DNA from: Panacibacter ginsenosidivorans
Lineage (GTDB): Bacteria > Bacteroidota > Bacteroidia > Chitinophagales > Chitinophagaceae
Length of the DNA: 64,000 bases
Direction of reading: 5' to 3'
Assembly (NCBI RefSeq): GCF_007971225.1
Contig: NZ_CP042435.1
Location: forward strand, 2,235,501-2,299,500
Part shown: positions 53,355 through 60,625 of the stretch, piece by piece
Layout of the letters: each line of letters begins with the position of its first letter
Position numbering within the stretch: the stretch's first letter is position 1
Notes under the pieces: generated by a model
What the model was told of the DNA's origin: nothing
Seen by the model: the letters and a program-made list of their open reading frames with translations, nothing else
Database searches by the model: none
Made by a program: the position numbers and the translations under genes

Positions 53355-53423
53355 CATTCTGCATTGCCGCTACCAGCATTTGTTGCGTCGTACTCTTCTA
53401 CATTCTGATCGTTATGCAACATA
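53355..53423 (+). repeat. interspersed element, solo unit R29
   Basis: Core at 53382-53402 reads TTGCGTCGTACTCTTCTAC. It is followed by ATTCTGATCGTTATGCAAC, the inner arm, where ATGCAAC can pair with GTTGCGT. Confidence 0.88.
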
Positions 53424-53446
53424 AGACCAAGCTGTAATATTATAGT

Positions 53447-53914
53447 ATGCCAGTTATTCATTTAACCACTATTATTAAGGCTCCCAAAAAACATGTATTT
53501 GACTTAAGTCGTAGCATAGATTTGCACCAGCAGAGCATGGAGCTTACCAATGAAAAAGCGGTTGCAGGCAGAACAACAGGCCTAATTGAAGAAGGCGAAA
53601 CAGTAACATGGCAGGCAAAACATTTCTTCAAAACAAGATCATTAACTGTAAAAATTACATCCATGCAGTCTTATGATCATTTTACAGATGAAATGGTAGA
53701 AGGTGATTTCAAAAGTATGCATCATGAACATCATTTTAGTTTTGAACAAGGTTGCACAACTATGAAAGATAGCTTCACATTTGAAGCGCCATTTGGTATT
53801 TTAGGCAAAGTAGTTTGTAAGTTTTTTCTAACAGGTTATATGAAAAGACTGCTGCAGGAACGAAATAAGTTTATAAAAAAATATGCTGAAACAGTTAAAA
53901 CGGGTAAGCATTAA
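53447..53914 (+). CDS. SRPBCC/START-like domain protein
   Basis: A 155-residue helix-grip protein: MPVIHLTTIIKAPKKHVFDL at the start, a central beta sheet with EEGETVTWQAKHFF and FEQGCTTMKDSFTFEAPFG, and a C-terminal helix YMKRLLQERNKFIKKYAE. Such cavities bind lipids or other hydrophobic ligands. Family members are often annotated as cell-division inhibitors or cyclases without proof. It is 43 bp before the RlpA-like gene and probably cotranscribed with it. Confidence 0.85.
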   Translation: MPVIHLTTIIKAPKKHVFDLSRSIDLHQQSMELTNEKAVAGRTTGLIEEGETVTWQAKHFFKTRSLTVKITSMQSYDHFTDEMVEGDFKSMHHEHHFSFEQGCTTMKDSFTFEAPFGILGKVVCKFFLTGYMKRLLQERNKFIKKYAETVKTGKH

Positions 53915-53957
53915 TATTATTGCTGTTACATATTGATCATTATAAAATCTAATTATC

Positions 53958-54332
53958 ATGAATAAACCTAATTTGCTTTTTTACATTTTCTTATTGTTCT
54001 CAGTTTGCATGTTTTCCTGTAGTCGCAGTTTAGTGGAATCAGGCAAAGCATCTTATTATGCAGATAAATTTGATGGCCGCAAAACAGCCAGCGGCGCTGT
54101 TTTCAGCCAACATAAACTAACAGCGGCACACAAAACTTTACCTTTTGGTACTAAAGTAAAAGTGACCAATCTTTCAAATGGTAAAACAGTGAAGGTAAGG
54201 ATCAATGACCGGGGACCTTTTGTGGAAGGACGTATTATAGACCTTAGTAAAAAAGCCGCACAAAAAATAGCGCTAACAACTGCAGGTGTGGCTGAAGTAG
54301 AAATAAAATACAAAAAGAAAAAGAGTTCCTGA
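53958..54332 (+). CDS. RlpA-like double-psi beta-barrel lipoprotein
   Basis: A 124-residue protein with a lipobox ending MFSC near residue 21 and a DPBB domain: [62 protein letters not shown]. RlpA of Pseudomonas cleaves glycan strands without stem peptides; this short form lacks the C-terminal SPOR domain that targets it to septa. The catalytic Asp in NDRGPF is kept. An alternative role is a structural cell-wall protein. Confidence 0.93.
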   Translation: MNKPNLLFYIFLLFSVCMFSCSRSLVESGKASYYADKFDGRKTASGAVFSQHKLTAAHKTLPFGTKVKVTNLSNGKTVKVRINDRGPFVEGRIIDLSKKAAQKIALTTAGVAEVEIKYKKKKSS

Positions 54333-54415
54333 AAGCAATAACGCTGGTATACATTTTTTAAACTTCTTTGCAGGCTCAGGCAACTCCCGTTATTTTGTCT
54401 CACAATATTTCATTA

Positions 54416-55519
54416 TTGAAAAGAATTATCTGCTCAGTCACCAATGATCTTACTTACGATCAGCGCATGCAACGCATTTGTAACACGCTGGCTGCAAATG
54501 GCTTTGAAGTAACATTGGTTGGCAGGAAAATGTATAACTCTATAGTACTTGCAGAACAAAGCTTCAAACAAAAAAGACTTCGCTGTTTTTTTCAGTCAGG
54601 TTTTACTTTTTATGTAGAATATAATATTCGGTTGTTTTTTTATCTTTTGTTTAAAAAGGCAGATATCCTTTATGCCGTAGATCTTGATACTATTCTCCCT
54701 GTTTATTTTGCTTCAGCAATTAAAGGCAAAAAGAAAATATACGATGCGCATGAATTATTTACTGAACAGAAAGAAATAATTACAAGGCCAACAGTGCACA
54801 AGTTCTGGCTGGCAATAGAAAGATTTACAGTTCCAAAATTCAAATATGGTTATACGGTGAATATTTTTATTAAAGAGGAATTGAGAAGAAGATACAATGT
54901 TGATTACAGCATTATAAGAAATCTGCCTAAATATTATTCTCTTACCCCCTCTCTTTGCGGAGAGGGTTTAGGGATGAGGTTTGTTATTTACCAGGGCGCA
55001 GTAAATGAAGGCAGAAGTTTTGAAACACTGATACCGGCATTGAAACAGGTTGATGCGCCTTTAAAAATATATGGCAAAGGGAATTTCTTTGAACAAACAA
55101 AACAATTGATCATAACCAATAAACTTGAAGATAAAATAGAATTAGCAGGCTATGTGGTTCCACTACAACTGAAAAAGTTAACACAGCAAGCCTATATTGG
55201 TTTAACCCTTTTTGAAAAAACCGGACTTAATCAATATTACTCACTTAGCAACCGCTTCTTTGATTACATTATGGCAGGTATACCGCAGGTTTGCGTAAAC
55301 TATCCTGAATATAAAGCTATTAACGACGAATATAATATTGCATTGATGATCGACGATACAAATGAACAAACAATCGCTGATGCATTGAACAGATTATTAA
55401 ACGATAATATTTTGTATGAACAGTTGAAGCAAAATTGCGTTATAGCTAGAGAACAACTGAACTGGCAATCGGAAGAAAAAAAACTAATTGCATTTTTTAG
55501 TCTGATAAACCCGTCTTAA
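54416..55519 (+). CDS. glycosyltransferase (GT4-like)
   Basis: A 367-residue GT-B protein; the TTG at 54416 gives MKRIICSVTNDLTYDQRMQR, a typical start. The donor-side half has YQGAVNEGRSFETLIPALK, YGKGNFFEQ, IELAGYVVPLQL and RFFDYIMAGIPQVCVNYPEY. About residues 176-190 (LTPSLCGEGLGM) come from a DNA palindrome inserted in frame, just between the two Rossmann halves. The acceptor is unknown; the next gene is a second glycosyltransferase, so the pair may make a surface glycan. Confidence 0.88.
   Translation: MKRIICSVTNDLTYDQRMQRICNTLAANGFEVTLVGRKMYNSIVLAEQSFKQKRLRCFFQSGFTFYVEYNIRLFFYLLFKKADILYAVDLDTILPVYFASAIKGKKKIYDAHELFTEQKEIITRPTVHKFWLAIERFTVPKFKYGYTVNIFIKEELRRRYNVDYSIIRNLPKYYSLTPSLCGEGLGMRFVIYQGAVNEGRSFETLIPALKQVDAPLKIYGKGNFFEQTKQLIITNKLEDKIELAGYVVPLQLKKLTQQAYIGLTLFEKTGLNQYYSLSNRFFDYIMAGIPQVCVNYPEYKAINDEYNIALMIDDTNEQTIADALNRLLNDNILYEQLKQNCVIAREQLNWQSEEKKLIAFFSLINPS
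54940..54982. repeat. in-frame palindromic repeat inside a glycosyltransferase gene
   Basis: CCCTCTC (54947-54953) and GAGAGGG (54960-54966) pair around a TTTGCG loop, flanked by TTACCC and TTTAGGGATGAGG. It encodes LTPSLCGEGLGM. It is close in type to the first ribD insertion at 16305. Confidence 0.75.
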
Positions 55520-55529
55520 AAAGTGTTTG

Positions 55530-55605
55530 AAGCAACATAAGAGAAAGCAGAAGTGTGCGACGCAACTAAAGTTGCATACAGGTTTTAAGCCGGGCTCATA
55601 AAAAT
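55530..55605 (-). repeat. interspersed element, solo unit R30
   Basis: Minus core at 55546-55566, slightly diverged (AGCAGAAGTGTGCGACGCAA). The outer arm GGTTTTAAGCCGGGCTCATA ends near 55600. It lies between the two glycosyltransferase genes. Confidence 0.88.
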
Positions 55606-55611
55606 AAAAAA

Positions 55612-56748
55612 TTGGATAAGCACTTACATATTATAAGTCTCGATGTGCCATGGCCGGTAAATTATGGTGGTGTATATGACCTTTTCTATAAACTTCCGGC
55701 ATTGCAGGCACAAGGCGTAAAAATTCATTTACATTGTTTTGATAATGGGCGTGGCGAACAACCCGAACTGGATAAATATTGCCAAGAAGTGCGTTATTAT
55801 CCACGCAATACGGGGCATAAAGGGTTTACAACAAATCTACCTTATATCGTTGCCAGCAGAAAAAATGAAACGCTCTTGAGCAACCTGTTGAAAGATGACT
55901 ACCCTATATTTATGGAAGGCGTACACAGCACGTATATCACGCTGGATAAGCGTTTTAATAATCGAAGAAAATTTGTACGCATTCACAATGTAGAATATGA
56001 ATACTATAAACAACTCTACAATTGCGCCACAGCAGTATTTAAAAAATTATACTTTCTCTGGGAAAGTAAACTACTTAAAAAATACGAGCAGCAACTGGTA
56101 CATCATGCAACAGCATTCTGGTCGGTAACGGAAAAAGATGCAGAGTATTATCGAAATGAATTGCATTGCAATACCATGGATTATTTGCCCTTGTTTCTTC
56201 CACCATGGGAGGTAACCTGCAAAGAAGGTATGGGCGCCTATTGTTTGTATCATGGAGATCTTAGCGTTGCGGCAAATGATTATGCGGTAAAATGGCTACT
56301 GGAAAAAGTTTTTCATGATCTTGACCTGCCGGTGGTAATTGCCGGCAAAGATCCTTCCAAATCTTTAGAAGACCTGGTACATGAAAATGCAAATGCATGC
56401 ATTGTAGCAAATCCATCCGGCAAAGAAATGCAGGATATGATCTCCAAAGCACATATTAATATACTCCCATGCTTTAATAATACAGGCATTAAAATAAAAT
56501 TAGTGAATGCATTGTATAATGGAAGGCATTGTGTGGTTAACGATGCGATGGTAAGTGGCACTTCTCTTGGAGAATTATGTCATGTTGTTGAAACAGCAGA
56601 TGCATTTAGGGAAAGAATTCAGCTACTATATCACCAACCCTTTACACAAACAGAAACTGAAGCGAGAAAAAAAATATTATATAAACATTTCAATAATGAA
56701 ACCGGAGCAAAGCAAATGGTAAAATGGATTTGGGAGACTTATAAGTAG
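55612..56748 (+). CDS. glycosyltransferase (GT4-like, second)
   Basis: A 378-residue protein starting at a TTG. The N-terminus HIISLDVPWPVNYGGVYDLFYKLPAL resembles GT4 acceptor domains; the donor half has YHGDLSVAANDYAVKWLLEKV, VVIAGKDPSKSLEDLV, MISKAHINILPCFNNTGIKIKLVNALYNGRHCVVN. The usual E(x7)E motif is weak. It follows another glycosyltransferase after a repeat unit. Acceptor and sugar are unknown. Confidence 0.87.
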   Translation: MDKHLHIISLDVPWPVNYGGVYDLFYKLPALQAQGVKIHLHCFDNGRGEQPELDKYCQEVRYYPRNTGHKGFTTNLPYIVASRKNETLLSNLLKDDYPIFMEGVHSTYITLDKRFNNRRKFVRIHNVEYEYYKQLYNCATAVFKKLYFLWESKLLKKYEQQLVHHATAFWSVTEKDAEYYRNELHCNTMDYLPLFLPPWEVTCKEGMGAYCLYHGDLSVAANDYAVKWLLEKVFHDLDLPVVIAGKDPSKSLEDLVHENANACIVANPSGKEMQDMISKAHINILPCFNNTGIKIKLVNALYNGRHCVVNDAMVSGTSLGELCHVVETADAFRERIQLLYHQPFTQTETEARKKILYKHFNNETGAKQMVKWIWETYK

Positions 56749-56754
56749 TTTGAT

Positions 56755-56828
56755 AGTTTACAGGTTCACGTGTTTACAAGTTGATCACAATTCGTAAACT
56801 TTTCAAACGCTTTAATAGGTAAACTTTT
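56755..56828. repeat. GTTTACAAGTT-type inverted repeat
   Basis: AGTTTACAGGTTCACGTGTTTACAAG is followed by CGTAAACTTTTCAAACGC and AGGTAAAC, which are inverted matches. Similar sequence occurs at 52025-52105 and starts again at 63979. It lies between two convergent genes and may act as a terminator. Confidence 0.6.
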
Positions 56829-57515
56829 CTAAACCTCAGTCACCGCACTATCAAATACTTTACCCCTTTCTGTTTTTAAAATCCGTGCAGGGTTTTTACT
56901 TATTACTATAAAGTCATGCGTAGCCATAATTACAGCGGTGCCATAATCTTTACTAATCGCAAAAAGCAATTGCATAATTTCATCGCTGGTCTCCGGGTCA
57001 AGATTGCCGGTAGGTTCATCAGCCAATATTAATTTAGGAGAGTTGAGCAAAGCTCTTGCAATATCCACACGTTGTTGCTCACCGCCACTCATTTCAAAAG
57101 GCATTTTAAACCCTTTGCTTTTCAAACCCACCTTATCAAGCACATCATTTATTTTTTCTTCAATCAGCTTTTCATCTTTCCAGCCTGTTGCCTTCAGCAC
57201 AAAACGAAGATTCTCATGAACATTACGGTCTGTAAGCAGTTGAAAATCCTGAAACACTACACCAAGGTTTCTGCGCAGAAACGGTACTTTTTTCCAGGTC
57301 ATTTCTTTCAGGTTGAAACCAGCAACACTTGCCTCACCTTCTTTTAATTGTAGTTCTCCATATAGTGTTTTTAACAGGCTACTTTTACCTGTGCCCGTCT
57401 TACCAACAAGGTAGACAAACTCACCACGGTTAACCTCAAAATTCACATTCTGTAAAATAAGATTATTACCCTGGTATATATTTACATTTCTAACACTTAC
57501 TATTGCTTCTGCCAT
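56829..57515 (-). CDS. ftsE: ABC transporter ATP-binding protein, FtsE-like
   Basis: A 228-residue ATPase: Walker [12 protein letters not shown] near 38-48, signature [16 protein letters not shown] near 141-156, Walker [18 protein letters not shown], and the switch [22 protein letters not shown] is typical of FtsE. With FtsX it activates peptidoglycan hydrolases at division. No ftsX is adjacent; the permease gene at 57819 is divergent, so it could be a partner but the type (MacB, 797 residues) differs from FtsX. Confidence 0.9.
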   Translation of the reverse strand: MAEAIVSVRNVNIYQGNNLILQNVNFEVNRGEFVYLVGKTGTGKSSLLKTLYGELQLKEGEASVAGFNLKEMTWKKVPFLRRNLGVVFQDFQLLTDRNVHENLRFVLKATGWKDEKLIEEKINDVLDKVGLKSKGFKMPFEMSGGEQQRVDIARALLNSPKLILADEPTGNLDPETSDEIMQLLFAISKDYGTAVIMATHDFIVISKNPARILKTERGKVFDSAVTEV

Positions 57516-57573
57516 AACTGGTAAAACTTTGTGATGTGTAAAATTAACGGCTCACGCCTTTGATACATAAATT

Positions 57574-57651
57574 TTTTTGAGCCCGGCAATTGTATATGTG
57601 TCATCACCTGTTGCGTCGCACGCTTGTACATCCTTATCATTATGCAACATT
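57574..57651 (+). repeat. interspersed element, solo unit R31
   Basis: Core at 57610-57630 (TTGCGTCGCACGCTTGTAC), outer arm TTGAGCCCGGCAATTGTATA, inner arm with ATGCAAC at 57642-57648. It lies in the 303-bp divergent region between ftsE and the permease gene; the rest of that region holds the candidate operator at 57780. Confidence 0.9.
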
Positions 57652-57779
57652 CATTATAGTCCTCAAAAATACTGCTTAACCACCCAAATATTACAAATAT
57701 AAAAAGCATTGCAAAAGAACCGTATAGAGATCGCTTTAAAAACAACAACAAACATATTTGCAATTGTTTAACTATAAAA

Positions 57780-57805
57780 TTAGTTGTATAACTAAATATT
57801 TAGTT
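57780..57805. promoter_or_regulatory. candidate operator upstream of the ABC permease/BlaI/M56 genes
   Basis: TTAGTT-GTAT-AACTAA (57780-57795) overlaps the perfect 16-bp palindrome AACTAAATATTTAGTT (57790-57805). The site ends 14 bp before the ATG at 57819. The BlaI-type protein encoded two genes on is the obvious candidate to bind; this is inference. Confidence 0.55.
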
Positions 57806-57818
57806 TTAAGTTTGACTT

Positions 57819-60212
57819 ATGTTTAAAACTTATTGCAAAACAGCTTTAAAATATTTGTGGCATCATAAAGCGTTCTCAGCTATTAATATTGTTGGGCTTG
57901 CAACTGGTTTATGCGTTTGCTTTTTTGCTTTGCTATATGTCAACTTCGAACTTAGCTATGATAGTTTTAATAAAAACGCTGACAGTATTTACAGGTTGGT
58001 TACAGATGTACAAACGCAAACCGGAATCGATTATCAAAGCACATCTGCTCCCATGGGACCTGCGCTGCAGGCAGCATTTCCTGAAGTTAAAGCTTCAACA
58101 AGAATTTTCCTTGACAACCTGATAATACAAAAAGATGAAAATAATTTTGCTGACGAAACGATTGCTTATGCGGATGGTTCGTTATTTGATGTTTTTACAT
58201 TGCCTTTACTCAACGGAAAACCCAGCAAGGCGCTGGAAGCTCCTTATACAATTGTATTATCAGAAACTGCAGCAAAAAAATATTTTGGTACAGATAATCC
58301 TGTAGGTAAGACATTGCTGCTGGATGGCAAATTTCCGGCTGTCGTTACTGGTCTTATGAAAGACATACCCTATAATTCGCACTTTAGAGTAGACATACTT
58401 GTATCCATGTCTACTTTATTAAAAGAGTGGAATACAAACATGGCAACTAACTGGACAAGATTTGGCTTTTATACGTACCTGTTACTTCCTGAAAATTATA
58501 ATATTGATAAATTAAGTTCGCGTCTACACACATTTATTGACCAGCATATAGAACGTTCTGTAACAAAATATACATTGGCATTGGAGCCATTAAGATCTGT
58601 TTATTTATATGGTAAATCCCGCGGTTCCAGAACAGGTAGTTCTGTTCATGGCAATATCAATAATGTATATATTTTTTCAATAGTATCATTGTTTGTCCTC
58701 ATTATTGGGGCCATTAACTTTATCAATCTTGCTACAGCTTTTTCATTAAAGCGTGCAAAGGAAACAGGCGTACGAAAAATATTGGGTGCTTCGAGAAAAC
58801 AGTTAATCCTTCAGTATCTTATTGATGCATTCGTTCTCAGTCTTGCTGCTTATTTTCTTGCTTGTATACTTTGTTTTTTATTACTTCCTTTATTCAATAA
58901 TGTATCAGGTAAAGTGATCAGTCAAAGTATTTTTGAGCAACCACTGTACCTACTGCTACTATTTTGTATAGCGCTGATTACCGGCTTATTTTCAGGAATT
59001 TATCCAGCACTTTTCTTATCAGGTTTTCAGCCGGTTGCCAGTTTAAAGGGCCGCTTGATTGCAGGCTTTAAGGGCATTGAAATCAGGAAAGCTTTAGTCG
59101 TTACACAGTTTTCCATTTCCATTATTTTGATTGTTGCTACAATAGTTGTTTACAACCAACTTGATTATATGCGCAACCAGGATCTGGGTTTTAAAAAAGA
59201 CCACATGCTGGTAATAGATTTCCATTTTAATGAAAGGATTCTTGCACATACAGAAATCGTAAAACAACAACTAAAAGAAATTCCCGGTGTTACATTCGCC
59301 AGTATTGGTTCCGCAGTTCCCGGAAAAGCAAACAGGAAATTATCACTGGATATAGAAAATAATAACGGTGATATGGTAAAAGCAGATTGGGATCTTTATG
59401 CCGTAGATAAAGATTTCCTGCAACAATACAATATCAACATAGTAGCCGGCAGAAATTTCTCTCCGCTGATAATTTCAGATACTACTGCTGCTATCATTAT
59501 TAATGAAGCAGCGACAAAGGCATTGGGTTATAAAAATCCTGCAGAAGCTATTGGAAAACGTTTTGCCCAAAAAGGAAGCAGTGGGTTAATAACAGGTGTT
59601 ATAAAGGACTTTCATTTTCGCTCTTATGCAGAAGACATCCAGCCTCTGGCAATAAAAATGTCTCCATGGTTTTTTACATTCATTACGCTGAATGTATCAT
59701 CAAATGATATCAGTGAAACTATTAACAAAATTGAGCATACATGGAAGTCTATTGCACCCGGGTTACCGCTCATTTATAATTTCTCTGATGAAACATATGA
59801 TGCCCAATACAAGGATGAAGCCCGTTTTGGCAAACTATTTATATGCCTTGCCACGATTGCTGTTTTTATTTCCTGTCTTGGTTTGTATGGATTGTCGGCC
59901 TTTAGTATTGCACAACGGACAAAAGAGATTGGTATCAGAAAGATCCTTGGCGCTACATCACTTAATATTGTAAACAACCTGTCAAAAGATTTTTTTAAAC
60001 TGGTATTACTTGCCATTATTATTGCATCGCCTCTTGCCTGGATATTAATGCACAAATGGCTGGAGAGTAATTATGCTTACCGTATTTCAATTAGTTGGTG
60101 GGTATTTATAACAGCAGGTATTATTGCAGCAACCATTGCCTTTTTAACGGTATGCTTCCATACGGTAAAAGCTGCAACAGCAAACCCGGTAAACAGTTTA
60201 AGAACAGAATAA
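57819..60212 (+). CDS. ABC transporter permease (MacB/FtsX type)
   Basis: A 797-residue protein with duplicated MacB-type layout: helix 1 near 20-42 (AFSAINIVGLATGLCVCFFALLYV), a periplasmic domain, three helices near 285-420 with NFINLATAFSLKRAKETGVRKILGASRKQLI, a second periplasmic domain from about 430, and three final helices with FSIAQRTKEIGIRKILGATSLNIV. Such permeases work with a separate ATPase in mechanotransmission or export of peptides. No dedicated ATPase is in this operon. A BlaI-type regulator and an M56-amidase fusion follow on the same strand. Confidence 0.92.
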   Translation: MFKTYCKTALKYLWHHKAFSAINIVGLATGLCVCFFALLYVNFELSYDSFNKNADSIYRLVTDVQTQTGIDYQSTSAPMGPALQAAFPEVKASTRIFLDNLIIQKDENNFADETIAYADGSLFDVFTLPLLNGKPSKALEAPYTIVLSETAAKKYFGTDNPVGKTLLLDGKFPAVVTGLMKDIPYNSHFRVDILVSMSTLLKEWNTNMATNWTRFGFYTYLLLPENYNIDKLSSRLHTFIDQHIERSVTKYTLALEPLRSVYLYGKSRGSRTGSSVHGNINNVYIFSIVSLFVLIIGAINFINLATAFSLKRAKETGVRKILGASRKQLILQYLIDAFVLSLAAYFLACILCFLLLPLFNNVSGKVISQSIFEQPLYLLLLFCIALITGLFSGIYPALFLSGFQPVASLKGRLIAGFKGIEIRKALVVTQFSISIILIVATIVVYNQLDYMRNQDLGFKKDHMLVIDFHFNERILAHTEIVKQQLKEIPGVTFASIGSAVPGKANRKLSLDIENNNGDMVKADWDLYAVDKDFLQQYNINIVAGRNFSPLIISDTTAAIIINEAATKALGYKNPAEAIGKRFAQKGSSGLITGVIKDFHFRSYAEDIQPLAIKMSPWFFTFITLNVSSNDISETINKIEHTWKSIAPGLPLIYNFSDETYDAQYKDEARFGKLFICLATIAVFISCLGLYGLSAFSIAQRTKEIGIRKILGATSLNIVNNLSKDFFKLVLLAIIIASPLAWILMHKWLESNYAYRISISWWVFITAGIIAATIAFLTVCFHTVKAATANPVNSLRTE

Positions 60213-60220
60213 ATATAAGA

Positions 60221-60251
60221 GAACTATCAGGTTTTTAAAACCTAACTGTTC
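60221..60251. promoter_or_regulatory. imperfect palindrome upstream of blaI-like gene
   Basis: AGGTTTT-T-AAAACCT (60229-60243) is perfect and flanked by GAAC/GTTC. It ends 16 bp before the ATG at 60268. It may be an RNA hairpin or an operator; similar AGGTTTTnAAAACCT repeats are common between Bacteroidota genes. Confidence 0.5.
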
Positions 60252-60267
60252 TGACAAAAAAAGAAAC

Positions 60268-60624
60268 ATGAAAACATTAACAAGAGCAGAAGAACAAATC
60301 ATGCAGGCTTTATGGAAAATTGGGAAAGGTTTTCTGAAAGATATAGTAGAAGCAATGCCAAATCCAAAGCCACATTCCAACACAGTAGCAACACTACTTA
60401 AAATTCTGATTGAGAAAAAGTTTGTGGAAACAGAAACTTATGGCCGCATGCACCAGTATGAGCCATTGGTTTCAAAAGACACTTATTCAAAAAATTCATT
60501 GAACACTGTAGTGAAAGGCTACTTCGGTGGATCTTTTACCAAAGCAGTTTCCTTCCTGGTAGAAGAAAATAAACTGAGTGTAGAGGAACTCGAACTTTTA
60601 TTGCAACAACTTAAAAAGAAATAA
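60268..60624 (+). CDS. BlaI/MecI/CopY family transcriptional repressor
   Basis: A 118-residue winged-helix protein: LTRAEEQIMQALWKIGKGFLKDIVEAM, then PHSNTVATLLKILIEKKFVETETYGRMHQYEPLV, and a dimerisation tail KAVSFLVEENKLSVEELELLL. BlaI-type repressors are cleaved or released when a BlaR1-type M56 sensor is triggered. The next gene, 1 bp after the stop, encodes an M56 sensor domain, so the two form a repressor-sensor pair. The regulated genes are probably this operon, which starts with the ABC permease. Confidence 0.96.
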   Translation: MKTLTRAEEQIMQALWKIGKGFLKDIVEAMPNPKPHSNTVATLLKILIEKKFVETETYGRMHQYEPLVSKDTYSKNSLNTVVKGYFGGSFTKAVSFLVEENKLSVEELELLLQQLKKK

Positions 60625-60625
60625 T

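Noticed and set aside
56829-60212. FtsE and the MacB-type permease as an FtsEX pair
   Set aside because: The genes are divergent and the permease has 797 residues with duplicated MacB layout, unlike FtsX of about 300 residues.
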